Positions 1 through 8,766 of a DNA stretch of 64,000 bases are shown here, piece after piece. Position 1 is the first letter of the stretch. Every line of letters begins with the position of its first letter. The translations under genes were made by a program, and so were the position numbers. Source of the stretch: Cytobacillus depressus (lineage in GTDB: Bacteria; Bacillota; Bacilli; Bacillales; Cytobacillaceae); contig NZ_WBOS01000003.1 in NCBI RefSeq assembly GCF_008923245.1, forward strand, positions 372,001 to 436,000, in the 5' to 3' direction. Below the pieces are notes generated by a model. That model ran no database searches, was not told the origin of the DNA, and worked only from the letters and a program-made list of their open reading frames with translations.

Positions 1-1353
1 GTCATGACTTTTGGTAACCATGAATTTGATTTAGGAAGCAGCCCTGATGGCCATAAGGCTTTATCAGAGTTTGTCAAAAATGCAAAGTTCTCATTTGTTA
101 GTGCGAATGTTGATTTCTCAAATGATGAGTTATTTAATGGGATTTATCATGGTGGAACGATTGCCAATAAACCATCTCAAGGTAACATTTACAGTGGAAT
201 CATTAAGGAAGTTAACGGGGAGAAGATTGGGATCTTTGGTTTGACGACAGAAGAGACTGCTGATATTTCAAGCCCAGGAAAAGTTAAGTTCCAAAACTAT
301 ATTGAGCAAGCGAAGAAAGCGGTTAAATCCCTTGAAGATCAGGGTGTAAATAAAATTATCGCTGTTACTCATATCGGCTATGATGATAACCCAGAATACG
401 ATAATGACCTTGAGCTTGCTGCAGCTGTTCCAGGAATTGATATTATCGTTGGCGGACATAGCCACACAGAATTGAAAAAGCCAGTAGTCATCGATAAGGA
501 TAAGGATGGAAAAGCGAAGGATCCTACTGTTATTGTTCAAGCGTACCAGTACAGTGACTTCCTAGGTACATTAAATGTTGAATTCGATGACAAAGGTAGA
601 GTTGTTGGACAAGCTGGGAAATTAATTAAAGTGGCTGATAAAACAGAAGATCCTGTTGCAGCGAAAATGCTAAAACAGTATTCTGATAAAATAAAAGAAG
701 TGAAGAATACAGAAACAGGTGCAGTTTCTACAGTGGAACTACTAAATCCACGTGCAAGTGAAACATCATCTGTAAGTGTAAGAGCTAACGAGACAGCACT
801 AGGTAACTTAATTACCGACGGTATGCTTGATAAAGCGAAGGAATTTAATAAAGATACTGTTATCGCGATGCAAAATGGCGGTGGAATTCGCGCGGCTCTT
901 GATAAAGGACCGATTACTTTAGGTGATGTATTAACTGTTCTTCCGTTCGGTAACACATTAGCAACGATGAAATTAACAGGTGCTGAAATTAATGAAGCTT
1001 TAGAGCATAGTGTTAGCCAAACTCCAAAAGAGCATGGCGGCTTCCTTCACGTTTCTGGAATGAAGTTTACTTATGACAGTTCAAAGCCAGCTGGAAGCAA
1101 AGTTGTTTCAGTTGAGGTACAAGGTGCAGACGGTACTTATACAGCCCTAGATAAAACAAAGGAATATGTCATCGCTACAAATGCTTTCACAGCTAAAGGC
1201 GGAGATAACTACGACGTATTCAAAAAAGCATATGAAGCGGGCCGTGTAACAGATTTAGGCTTATCTGATTGGGAAAACCTTCGTGACTACGTAACGAAGC
1301 TCAAAACAGTCGAGCCGAAAGTTGAAGAAAGAATTGTCGACATCGCAAAATAA
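1..1353 (+). CDS. 5'-nucleotidase / 2',3'-cyclic phosphodiesterase family, 5' end outside window
   Basis: This is the C-terminal portion of a secreted metallophosphoesterase of the UshA/YfkN 5'-nucleotidase family, which removes phosphate from extracellular nucleotides. The reading frame is open from base 1. The first visible ATG (position 4) lies inside the metal-binding motif GNHEFD, so the true start and signal peptide are upstream of the window. A second metal motif GGHSH follows near visible residue 150. The C-terminal substrate-binding domain carries NGGGIRA and the ATNAFTAKGGDNYD loop. The protein ends without an LPXTG motif or SLH repeats, so no anchor is seen in this part. A REP-like repeat begins right after the TAA stop and a terminator follows. 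Family assignment is firm; exact substrate preference is not. Confidence 0.9.
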   Translation, partial: VMTFGNHEFDLGSSPDGHKALSEFVKNAKFSFVSANVDFSNDELFNGIYHGGTIANKPSQGNIYSGIIKEVNGEKIGIFGLTTEETADISSPGKVKFQNYIEQAKKAVKSLEDQGVNKIIAVTHIGYDDNPEYDNDLELAAAVPGIDIIVGGHSHTELKKPVVIDKDKDGKAKDPTVIVQAYQYSDFLGTLNVEFDDKGRVVGQAGKLIKVADKTEDPVAAKMLKQYSDKIKEVKNTETGAVSTVELLNPRASETSSVSVRANETALGNLITDGMLDKAKEFNKDTVIAMQNGGGIRAALDKGPITLGDVLTVLPFGNTLATMKLTGAEINEALEHSVSQTPKEHGGFLHVSGMKFTYDSSKPAGSKVVSVEVQGADGTYTALDKTKEYVIATNAFTAKGGDNYDVFKKAYEAGRVTDLGLSDWENLRDYVTKLKTVEPKVEERIVDIAK

Positions 1354-1407
1354 GGTGTCAGACACCGCTCGTGGACAAATAGACTTTTTTTCCGTCCCAT
1401 GTGGACT
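1354..1407 (+). repeat. REP-like 54-bp unit A (GGTGTCAGACACC head)
   Basis: The near-palindrome GGTGTCAGACACC (1354-1366) follows directly on the TAA stop of the preceding gene. GTGGACA follows at offset +17 (1371-1377) and GTGGACT at +47 (1401-1407). The same layout recurs at 4951, 5055, 9900 and 18781. This copy lies about 250 bp upstream of the RAYT transposase gene. Confidence 0.8.
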
Positions 1408-1421
1408 GTTAAAGGAGACAA

Positions 1422-1451
1422 GACAAAGAGTTTAACTCTTTGTCTTTTTTT
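1422..1451 (+). terminator. Rho-independent terminator after 5'-nucleotidase
   Basis: GACAAAGAG pairs with CTCTTTGTC around a TTTAA loop, followed by a run of seven T. It ends transcription of the upstream nucleotidase gene. Confidence 0.85.
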
Positions 1452-1657
1452 CGGTTTTGGAGATATGTGAGACTACTGAATATTAATATTATTTTGAAAT
1501 ATATAGCAATAATTTTGAAAGTATTGTATAGTGATAGATAAAGTGTTTTCCTCGCACTGAAATAGGTTCTTCCCCATCCACGACACCATCCTTCCATCCC
1601 AATTCCGTTTGCTATTTTCCCAAGTCCCAAATAATTCTAAGAATAGGAGTGATTTTT

Positions 1658-2296
1658 TTGGCTCGGAAACGACGTGTCTGGTTTCCAGGTGCAAAATATC
1701 ATATTACTAGCAGAGGGATTAGAAAAAACGCTCTTTTCCACGATGATGCAGATCGAAAGCATTATCTCACCCTGCTAGCTAAGACGAAGGAACGCTACCC
1801 CTTTATTCTTCATTCTTATTGTTTAATGACCAATCACATTCACCTTCTTTTGGAAACCATCGACACCCGCACAGGCTTGATCATGAAGCATCTCCACTCA
1901 AATTACGCCAAATATTTTAATAAGCGCAATGATTTTACCGGGTATGTTTTTGAGAGACGCTATGGCGCTGAATGGATTGATAGTGCATCCTATGAGCTTG
2001 ACGTTAGTAAATACATTCATTTAAATCCTTTGAAGGCTGGTATTGTAACAAAACTGGAAGATTACCCATGGAGCAGCTATCGCGCATATATGCTGAAAGA
2101 GGAAAATCCCCTGATAAGCACCGATCAAATCCTTTCTTATTTTCCCAAACCCCAACATAAAGAGTATGAAAAATATCTAAATGCAGGCTTTAGTGATCCG
2201 GAATTTGATGAACACGGGAAATATATTAAAAAGGAGCTAGAAAGAAAACAATTCACTGATTGGAATGAAAAAACGGTATATAAAATGATGCTCTAG
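1658..2296 (+). CDS. REP-associated tyrosine transposase (RAYT, Y1/HUH family)
   Basis: Single-strand DNA transposase-like protein of the Y1 (IS200/TnpA-REP) superfamily. The N-terminal WFPGAKYHITSRG segment, the HUH metal motif in TNHIHLL, and the later RRYGAEWIDSASYELDVSKY and IHLNPLKAGI segments are typical of RAYTs. These are single-copy domesticated transposases linked to REP palindromes. The upstream in-frame GTG at 1649 overlaps the AGGAG ribosome binding site (1645-1649), so the TTG at 1658 (protein MARKRRVW..., 212 aa) is the better start. No IS200 left/right ends or tnpB are seen. The dispersed GGTGTCWGACACC repeats in the window are its likely substrates. The gene lies 38 bp upstream of the YifB/ComM-like gene, with no terminator between. 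Confidence 0.88.
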   Translation: MARKRRVWFPGAKYHITSRGIRKNALFHDDADRKHYLTLLAKTKERYPFILHSYCLMTNHIHLLLETIDTRTGLIMKHLHSNYAKYFNKRNDFTGYVFERRYGAEWIDSASYELDVSKYIHLNPLKAGIVTKLEDYPWSSYRAYMLKEENPLISTDQILSYFPKPQHKEYEKYLNAGFSDPEFDEHGKYIKKELERKQFTDWNEKTVYKMML

Positions 2297-2334
2297 TGGT
2301 GAAAGAAAGGTATTTTTTATAAAGGAGAATAAAA

Positions 2335-3870
2335 ATGGCATCAACTGTACATAGCTTTACGCTCACAGGCATACACGGCCATCTTGTCGAGGTGGAAACC
2401 GATACGCTCATTGGGCTTCCTTCTGTTTCAATCGTTGGATTAGGAGATAAAGCCGTAAAGGAAGCGAAAGAACGGCTGGAGGCTGCGATTAAAAATGCCG
2501 GCTACCAATTTCCGCCGCAAAAAATCGTCTTCAATCTTGCTCCATCTGATATGAAAAAGACGGGCACCCATTTTGACTTGCCGATGGCCATTGGACTTCT
2601 AATAAAAACGAACCAAATCAAACCTCATAACTTCGCACAAACAGGAATCATTGGCGAGCTTTCACTAAATTCTCATATCCGGCCTGTTTCAGGGATTTTG
2701 CCAATGGTAATTAAAGCGAAGGAGCTCGGTCTTACAAAGTTAATTGTTGCTATTGAAAATATGCCTGAAGCCCAGCTTGTTAAAGGAGTAAACATTATTG
2801 GCTGCAAAACCTTAAAGGAAGCCATTTTTGTTGTAGAAGGAAAGCATCAGCCGGTGATAGAAACCGAAGCCAAAGCGGAAAATTTGCCCGAAGATGAAAA
2901 CTACTCTGTTGATTTCAAAGATGTCAAGGGCCTTCAATCTTTAATCGAATATATTGGAATTGCTGCTGCCGGCGGCCACAACTTCCTTATGATTGGTCCA
3001 CCTGGGTGTGGGAAATCAATGATTGCAAAGCGAATTCCGACGATTCTTCCAAAAATGATAGAAGAGGAGTCATTAGAAGTGATGAAAATATATAGTGTTG
3101 CCAATTTATTGAAGGATAAGGGCAGCCTCATCACCGATCGCCCCTTTAGATTTCCTCATCATAACGCCTCTATCAACTCCCTAATTGGCGGTGGGCCTTT
3201 CGCTATGCCAGGTGAAATTTCTTTAGCCCATCATGGTGTATTATTTTTAGACGAGATGGCTGAATTCGGGAAAAAATCTCTCGATGCACTAAGGCAGCCT
3301 CTGGAAGATCATTCCGTCACCATTTCAAGAGTGTGGGGAACGAATACATACCCAGCTAATTTTATGCTTGTAGGGGCGATGAACCCTTGTCCGTGTGGCT
3401 ATCATGGGCAGCACCAATGCAGGTGTACAGATTATGAAGTTATTAAATACCGGCAAAGATTATCTGGACCAATCATGGATCGTATGGACATTCAAAAATT
3501 TGTTGGGGTCGTCGATTTTTTTAACAAAGAGGAAGAGGGAGCTAGTTCAAGCGAAATTCGTCAAAAGGTAGAACGAGCCCGGGCGATTCAGCAGGAGAGA
3601 TATAAAAATATTGCTGGAGTGAATTGCAATGCACAATTAACCCCAGCCTTAATAAAAAAATTCTGTGTGCTTGATCGTAATAGTCTTGATTTACTGCAGC
3701 AAGCTTATCTCCGGTTTCGTTACAGTGGTCGTTCACTGGATAAGTTCATAAAGGTTGCGCGGACGATTGCAGATTTGGAGGGGAAGGAGCAAATAGAAGT
3801 CCAGCATATGAAAAAAAGCCTCCTGAGCAGGGATGTCGAAAAGGATTCATTATTATTAACGGGAGGATAA
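2335..3870 (+). CDS. comM: YifB/ComM family Mg-chelatase-like AAA+ ATPase
   Basis: AAA+ protein of the YifB/ComM group. In Vibrio and Haemophilus, ComM acts as a hexameric helicase promoting branch migration during natural transformation. The N-terminal ~150 residues form the ChlI/Lon-type S5 fold. Walker A GPPGCGKSM lies near residue 219 and Walker B VLFLDEMAEF near 302. A cysteine-rich NPCPCGYHGQHQCRC stretch follows, then the C-terminal helical Mg-chelatase domain. At 511 aa it has the usual family length. AAAGGAG precedes the ATG. It ends 3 bp before dprA and is surely co-transcribed with it. yifB-dprA adjacency is known in many bacteria. The B. subtilis model strain lacks it here, so role in competence is inferred. 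Confidence 0.92.
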   Translation: MASTVHSFTLTGIHGHLVEVETDTLIGLPSVSIVGLGDKAVKEAKERLEAAIKNAGYQFPPQKIVFNLAPSDMKKTGTHFDLPMAIGLLIKTNQIKPHNFAQTGIIGELSLNSHIRPVSGILPMVIKAKELGLTKLIVAIENMPEAQLVKGVNIIGCKTLKEAIFVVEGKHQPVIETEAKAENLPEDENYSVDFKDVKGLQSLIEYIGIAAAGGHNFLMIGPPGCGKSMIAKRIPTILPKMIEEESLEVMKIYSVANLLKDKGSLITDRPFRFPHHNASINSLIGGGPFAMPGEISLAHHGVLFLDEMAEFGKKSLDALRQPLEDHSVTISRVWGTNTYPANFMLVGAMNPCPCGYHGQHQCRCTDYEVIKYRQRLSGPIMDRMDIQKFVGVVDFFNKEEEGASSSEIRQKVERARAIQQERYKNIAGVNCNAQLTPALIKKFCVLDRNSLDLLQQAYLRFRYSGRSLDKFIKVARTIADLEGKEQIEVQHMKKSLLSRDVEKDSLLLTGG

Positions 3871-3873
3871 AAG

Positions 3874-4935
3874 ATGGATGTATATTGGGTATGGTTAAGT
3901 AGATTGAAATATGTAGGACCCGTCCTGCAAAAACAGCTGATTGCTCATTTTCATTGTCCAAAATTAATTTATGAGGCTGGGGAAGAGTCGTTATCAGGGG
4001 TTCCGAAAATGACGAGAAATGCGTTAGAATCAATTGGATTAAATCGTAGTCTGAAGGAAACGGAAATGATTTTAATGGCCGCCGAAAAAAGCGGGGTTAG
4101 GCTTCTTCTGTATAATGACGTAAATTATCCTGATTTTGCGAAGGAATGCAAGGAGTCTCCGGTTGTGCTTTATTATCGGGGGCAGCTCAAGCCAATCAAA
4201 AATGCGGTGGGTGTAGTTGGAGCGAGGTGGTGCACATCATACGGCAAGAAAATAGCAAAGCAGATTGGGGAAGAGCTTGCGAGGTTGAATATTCCAGTGA
4301 ATAGCGGTTTCGCAAAAGGCATTGACAGCTATGCCCAAGCCGCTTGCGCCCGTCATGGTGGGTACACGATTTCGTTTCTTGGCTGTGGGCCGGACATTTG
4401 TTATCCAACCGAGCAGAGGCAGCTCTATCATGAGTTTCTTGAAAAAGGGAATGTGTTTATTTCGCAATTTCCACCTGGTACAGCGCCGAATCCAAAGTTC
4501 TTTCTTTCAAGAAATGCATTAATAAGTGCCTGGTCCACAGAGCTTGTGATCGTGGAGGCAGGAGAACAAAGCGGAGCACTGACAACGGTTGATTTTGCTA
4601 TAAAAAATAATAAACGCGTTTATGCAGTGCCCAATCATATTGGAGTACAAGAAGGCGTAGGAACGAATCGCTTATTGTCGGAGGGAATTTCCCCATATTT
4701 AGGTATCCAGAGTCTTCAATGTGTTAAAGATAAAAGGCCGCTTGATGTAGAATTGATAGAGAAAGTGAAACGCGAGCATCCAATTCTAAAGTTCCTTTCC
4801 GAATCCCCAATCACCATCCAACAACTTTCCCACCTAGCAAAACTTAGCGAAGACCAGCTCATGGATCAGTTACTAGATTTAGAATTAACTAAGGAAATTA
4901 TTATGAGAGGAAACCTTGTTTACGGATTGCACTAG
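3874..4935 (+). CDS. dprA: DprA/Smf family DNA-processing protein
   Basis: DprA loads RecA on incoming single-stranded DNA during transformation. The Rossmann-like core is visible: GARWCTSYGKKIAKQIGEEL, then NSGFAKGID near residue 151, FLGCGPDICYPTE, and an SRNALIS segment where canonical DprA has PxRNRIIA. VEAGEQSGALTT and VYAVPN follow. A winged-helix-like C-terminus (QLSHLAKLSEDQLMDQLLDLEL) closes the protein. At 353 aa the size is normal, but the core motifs are more divergent than in a housekeeping DprA, and the gene is not in the usual topA-linked locus. It could be a second, divergent copy. It follows the yifB/comM gene by 3 bp with GGGAGG as ribosome binding site. Family membership is secure; a competence role is inferred. 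Confidence 0.88.
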   Translation: MDVYWVWLSRLKYVGPVLQKQLIAHFHCPKLIYEAGEESLSGVPKMTRNALESIGLNRSLKETEMILMAAEKSGVRLLLYNDVNYPDFAKECKESPVVLYYRGQLKPIKNAVGVVGARWCTSYGKKIAKQIGEELARLNIPVNSGFAKGIDSYAQAACARHGGYTISFLGCGPDICYPTEQRQLYHEFLEKGNVFISQFPPGTAPNPKFFLSRNALISAWSTELVIVEAGEQSGALTTVDFAIKNNKRVYAVPNHIGVQEGVGTNRLLSEGISPYLGIQSLQCVKDKRPLDVELIEKVKREHPILKFLSESPITIQQLSHLAKLSEDQLMDQLLDLELTKEIIMRGNLVYGLH

Positions 4936-4950
4936 GATAAAGAAATTAAG

Positions 4951-5004
4951 TGTCCATATGGGAAGTAAAATAGACCAAAATGTCCACGAGAGGTGTCTGA
5001 CACC
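4951..5004 (-). repeat. REP-like 54-bp unit B
   Basis: On the minus strand, GGTGTCAGACACC (5004-4992) is followed by GTGGACA at +17 (4987-4981) and ATGGACA at +47 (4957-4951). Spacing is identical to units A, C and D. It lies downstream of dprA. Confidence 0.8.
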
Positions 5005-5020
5005 AAAAAACACTCTACAA

Positions 5021-5050
5021 AAAAAGTGAAGCGCAAATGCTTCACTTTTT
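5021..5050. terminator. Bidirectional terminator between dprA and slaP
   Basis: AAAAAGTGAAGC pairs with GCTTCACTTTTT around GCAAAT, with T/A runs on both sides. It separates two convergent genes and sits between REP-like units B and C. Confidence 0.85.
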
Positions 5051-5054
5051 ACAC

Positions 5055-5108
5055 TGTCCATATACTGTAGACAAAATATCCATTTGTCCACGGAAGGTGT
5101 CAGACACC
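5055..5108 (-). repeat. REP-like 54-bp unit C
   Basis: On the minus strand the head GGTGTCTGACACC (5108-5096) is followed by GTGGACA at +17 (5091-5085) and ATGGACA at +47 (5061-5055). It is in the same orientation as unit B, 104 bp away, forming a loose tandem. Confidence 0.8.
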
Positions 5109-5129
5109 AATAGGTGTGACACCTATTGG
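5107..5129. other. 23-bp palindrome overlapping the slaP stop codon
   Basis: CCAATAGG and CCTATTGG arms flank a TGTGACA centre. The element contains the slaP stop codon (5123-5125) and touches unit C. There is no T-run, so it is a hairpin but not a classical terminator. Confidence 0.6.
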
Positions 5130-6010
5130 TTGATTTTGATGATCCATTTGGATAGATCGGGTTGGTCTTTTTTGATGTTGTCTTTTGGGAAGATGAAGGT
5201 CCAAGGTTTAGATGTGTTGGCTTTCACTTCGAAATCGTTAAGTGTGAAGCCGCCTTGGGCTGCTACTTCTCCTGACGCATCAATTACTTGTAATGGTAGC
5301 TGTTCAATTTGAATGTCCTTATCTGTGCCATTACGGATAAAAATGGTTGTATGCAAGCTGCCCTCATCGTCAAGCTTGGCTTGCAGACCCATAATATTAA
5401 TTTCTCCTTCTTTAGGAGGTTCTGTAGAGTTTACGATATTTTCCAGTTGCTTTTTCGCATCTTCTGAAAGGCCTTTTTGCCAGCTTTCTTCAAGGTCTAA
5501 AGAATGTTTTTTCCTTAGTTCGAATGCGAGTGTCCAGTTTTCTTTGCTGAACTCAGTAACCTTTAAGCTTTCTTGAGGGAAAACAAACACCCATGGGCGG
5601 CTGCTTTTTCCTGGGATTTCTCCTAATTCACTTAAGTCAAACTTATGTCTCGCAATAACTTGGCTCTCTTTATCCAGTAATAGAAGGGTGGCCTCCTCTA
5701 ATTGGATCGCTTTTTGCAAGCTGTTTCGAACAAAAGCTGTTACTTCAATTCCACCTGAACCTTCGCCAACTTCAATGCCGGATAACGAGATTTGGTTCGG
5801 CTTCAATGGCTCAAGCTCATTATTAAGGAAGCGGAAAACATATTGTTGCTCCGCAGGTAAGTTCCAGCTAGGGTGAAAAGAAAGAGCTGTTTCAATTTCA
5901 GTTTCGGTCGTCTCTTCCTTTTCATTAATTAATTCTTCAGTGGAAAAGCTTTGGTCATTTCCTTCTTTTTTGATTTCGTCATTTTTTTTTCGTCGAAAAA
6001 TAGAAAGCAT
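5123..6010 (-). CDS. slaP: Accessory Sec S-layer assembly protein SlaP
   Basis: SlaP is the partner of SecA2 in secretion of S-layer proteins in Bacillus anthracis and relatives. The 295-aa product is cytosolic-looking: a charged N-terminus (LSIFRRKKNDEIKKEG), no signal peptide and no membrane segment. Two homologous SLAP repeats are visible. Each has the pattern ISLSGIEV or INIMGLQAKLDDEGSLHTTIFIRN followed by a W-x-F-x-FP stretch (RPWVFVFPQES near 160 and KPWTFIFPKDN near 275). The ribosome binding site AAAGGAGC precedes the ATG. The gene starts 17 bp after the secA2 stop and is clearly in the same operon. An SLH-domain protein at 10.1-12.1 kb is a candidate client. Confidence 0.9.
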   Translation of the reverse strand: MLSIFRRKKNDEIKKEGNDQSFSTEELINEKEETTETEIETALSFHPSWNLPAEQQYVFRFLNNELEPLKPNQISLSGIEVGEGSGGIEVTAFVRNSLQKAIQLEEATLLLLDKESQVIARHKFDLSELGEIPGKSSRPWVFVFPQESLKVTEFSKENWTLAFELRKKHSLDLEESWQKGLSEDAKKQLENIVNSTEPPKEGEINIMGLQAKLDDEGSLHTTIFIRNGTDKDIQIEQLPLQVIDASGEVAAQGGFTLNDFEVKANTSKPWTFIFPKDNIKKDQPDLSKWIIKINQ

Positions 6011-6027
6011 CTCTTTGCTCCTTTTTC

Positions 6028-8394
6028 CTATTCAGCTTGCTCCAGCATCGCACTAATATAATTGGCAGCGTGAATAGAGATTTCTTTTTCAGTTTTTTGA
6101 TAGAAGACAGTGAACAATTCTAGTCCATCATTTTGATATAATCTCATCGGATCCTCTTGTTGATAGGAACGTAAACCAATACCTTCTTTTAAACGTGTCA
6201 TGTTTTCAATATGGGCAATCCAATTTGCATCAAGGATTGAAGTCATAATCAGCTTAATGTTCCCGCTGATTTCGTCCTCATATTTCTCCTTTATGACATC
6301 TAACTGATTCCGATACTTATCAAAAGCATTAAGAATCTCACTTAAAATTGCTTCTTTATCGTGAGTATCTATAGGCAAGGCGATAGTTTCACCTAATAAA
6401 ATATGCTCCATCGTATTCTTTAAGGAATGGACATCCCAGTCCTCTGGAAGAATCTCGATTGAACAAGCCTTATCGACTTCAGCATCGATTGTCGACTTAA
6501 CGATAGATTCCAGTAAATCTATCATACCATTTCCATCAAGAATTTTGTTTCTTAACGTATAAACGATATTTCTTTGTTCATTAATTACATCGTCAAGCTT
6601 CAGATTATATTCTCTCATCGAGTAGTTTGCACCTTCAACGATTCTTTGGGTGCGATCGACAAACTCGTGGATTTTCTTATACTGAACAATTCCGTCTTCA
6701 GAGTAGGTTAGGCTCTTCTGCAGCTTCTCCAATTCCTCTTTAGCAAAACGTCTAAACATATCATCTTCAAGCGAGATGAAGAATTGAGAGAAACCAGGAT
6801 CTCCTTGACGACCAGAGCGTCCTTTTAGCTGATTATCAATTCTTCGGCTTTCATGACGTTCTGTTCCAAGAACATGTAATCCTCCAAGTGCTTCCACACC
6901 TTCACCGAGCAAAATATCGGTACCACGCCCAGCCATATTCGTTGCAATCGTAATATGTCCTTTTTGTCCAGCTTCTGAAATTAAGCGAACTTCTTGTTCC
7001 ACACTTTTTGCATTTAATATTTCAAAGGTTAAGCCTTCCTTTGTAAAATATTTGGCGATTTCTTCCGACTGAAGAATAGATGTGGTTCCTACTAATACAG
7101 GCTGACCTGTTTCGTGTCTTGCCTTTACTTCTTTTGTAACCGCCGTATACTTTTCTTCAACGGTTTTGAACACTTTATCCAGCATATCTACGCGGATTTT
7201 TGGCTTATTCGTAGGGATTTGTACGACTTGCATCCCGTAAACTTGGACAAATTCTTTTTCTTCTGTTTTTGCTGTTCCTGTCATTCCAGATAGGAAAGGA
7301 TACATTCTGAAATAGTTCTGAATCGTAATAGAAGCCTGAGTTTTATTCTCGTCCGTCACCTTAAGCCCTTCCTTAGCTTCAATCGCTTGATGCAAGCCAT
7401 CGCTAAGTGTGCGACCTTCCATAATTCGACCGGTAAACATATCGACAAGCATAATTTTGCCTTCTTGGACGATATAATCAACATCTCGTTTGAACATGAC
7501 GTGGGCACGAACGGCCTGAATGACATAATGGTATAGCGTTTGGTGCTCTAAATCATAGAGATTGTCTACACCGAAAGCCTTTTCAACCTTCGTAATTCCT
7601 TCTTCTGTCAAACTTGTAGCTTTTGTTTCTTCGTCAAAAGAGTAGTCAGTATCCTTTTTAAAGCTTTTTGCCAATCTTGCAGCAATATAGTGTAAATCAG
7701 AATTCGACTGCATTTTTCCTGCAATAATGAGAGGGGTTTTCGCCTCATCTATTAACACACTATCTACTTCATCAATTAGAGCAAAATGGTATGGACGCTG
7801 AGCCTTTTCCGCTGGACTATTTACCATGTTATCGCGAAGATAATCGAATCCGAACTCAGTTCCGACTCCGTATGTAATATCAGCAAGATAGGCTTGTTTT
7901 TTCATTAATGGATCCATCATTGGCAAATTCAAGCCAACTGTAAGGCCTAGGAATTCGTGAATTTGACCGATAATCTCTCTGTCCCTTTTCGCAAGGTATT
8001 CGTTCACCGTAATGACGTGAACCCCTTTTCCTTCAAGTGCCCGCAAGTAACTTGGCAGGGAGGCGACAAGTGTTTTCCCCTCGCCGGTTGCCATTTCAGC
8101 GATATTCGCTTCTGTTAGGACAAGTCCGCCAATCAGCTGCACATCGTAATGGCGCATGCCGAGAACCCTTTTTGAAGCTTCGCGAACGGTTGCAAAAGCC
8201 TCAACTTCGATATCATTAATCGTCATTCCTGATGCTAATTTATCTTTAAATTCCTGTGTTTTTTGCTTTAGCTGTTCATCTGTTAAAGCAGAAAACTCGG
8301 CCTCTAGGCTATTAATTTTTTCAACTAATTTATAATATTTTTTTAAACGACGTTCGTTCGTATCACCAAATGTGTTTTTTAGAAACGTAATCAT
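6028..8394 (-). CDS. secA2: Accessory Sec translocase ATPase SecA2
   Basis: This is a second SecA paralogue besides the housekeeping SecA at 44 kb. Walker A MATGEGKT is near residue 102, the DEAD-like LIDEVDSVLIDEA near 206, and the helicase motif [15 protein letters not shown] near 485. At about 788 aa it is shorter than SecA. It lacks the C-terminal cysteine zinc finger that binds SecB-like partners, ending in ISAMLEQAE, as expected for Bacillus-type SecA2. In-frame TTG (8397) and ATG (8394) compete. AGGAG (8404-8408) is 6 and 9 bp away respectively, and the ATG is preferred here. slaP follows immediately. The assignment as S-layer-type SecA2 rests on length, the missing zinc finger and the slaP partner. 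Confidence 0.93.
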   Translation of the reverse strand: MITFLKNTFGDTNERRLKKYYKLVEKINSLEAEFSALTDEQLKQKTQEFKDKLASGMTINDIEVEAFATVREASKRVLGMRHYDVQLIGGLVLTEANIAEMATGEGKTLVASLPSYLRALEGKGVHVITVNEYLAKRDREIIGQIHEFLGLTVGLNLPMMDPLMKKQAYLADITYGVGTEFGFDYLRDNMVNSPAEKAQRPYHFALIDEVDSVLIDEAKTPLIIAGKMQSNSDLHYIAARLAKSFKKDTDYSFDEETKATSLTEEGITKVEKAFGVDNLYDLEHQTLYHYVIQAVRAHVMFKRDVDYIVQEGKIMLVDMFTGRIMEGRTLSDGLHQAIEAKEGLKVTDENKTQASITIQNYFRMYPFLSGMTGTAKTEEKEFVQVYGMQVVQIPTNKPKIRVDMLDKVFKTVEEKYTAVTKEVKARHETGQPVLVGTTSILQSEEIAKYFTKEGLTFEILNAKSVEQEVRLISEAGQKGHITIATNMAGRGTDILLGEGVEALGGLHVLGTERHESRRIDNQLKGRSGRQGDPGFSQFFISLEDDMFRRFAKEELEKLQKSLTYSEDGIVQYKKIHEFVDRTQRIVEGANYSMREYNLKLDDVINEQRNIVYTLRNKILDGNGMIDLLESIVKSTIDAEVDKACSIEILPEDWDVHSLKNTMEHILLGETIALPIDTHDKEAILSEILNAFDKYRNQLDVIKEKYEDEISGNIKLIMTSILDANWIAHIENMTRLKEGIGLRSYQQEDPMRLYQNDGLELFTVFYQKTEKEISIHAANYISAMLEQAE

Positions 8395-8418
8395 CAATGG
8401 ACGCTCCTTTTAGTGTGT

Positions 8419-8451
8419 GTTCAAAAGGACTTTTTCCCGTACTTTTTGAAC
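8419..8451. other. Hairpin in secA2 5' leader
   Basis: GTTCAAAAG (8419-8427) pairs with TTTTTGAAC (8443-8451, one G-T), just upstream of the secA2 ribosome binding site. It could shape translation of secA2. No T-run or aptamer-like sequence is seen. The rest of the 370-bp secA2-tagO intergenic region holds the tagO promoter and AT-rich sequence. Confidence 0.4.
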
Positions 8452-8635
8452 AACCTCTTTAAAAAATCCAAACTTACTCCATTTAAATATCTTAACAAAA
8501 GTTAGGAAGAAATACTACTTAGATAGGAAACTAGCAATAATTTGTAACTTAATGAAAGTTTTTCCGTCGAATATAATAAAATTAAGTATAAAATTTGCTA
8601 TTATGTTACAAAATATTAATTTGTACTAAAATGCG

Positions 8636-8664
8636 TTTCAATATTTTTATATAGGTGATATAAT
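8636..8664 (+). promoter_or_regulatory. Sigma-A promoter of tagO
   Basis: TTTCAA (8636-8641), a 17-bp spacer and TATAAT (8659-8664) with an extended TG at 8656-8657. It lies about 100 bp upstream of the tagO ATG. Confidence 0.7.
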
Positions 8665-8766
8665 CAATACGGTCAATAAGAAGGAATTGGATATCACGAA
8701 AATACCGAAATTTACTTTCGTAATATTATTCGAAATTGGATAAGCTATTTTTGAGGAGGTTCTTAA

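Noticed and set aside
537..956. 139-aa minus-strand frame inside the 5'-nucleotidase
   Set aside because: It is a shadow of a strongly conserved coding frame.
5313..5876. Plus-strand ORFs opposite slaP
   Set aside because: Shadows of the minus-strand slaP gene, without ribosome binding sites.
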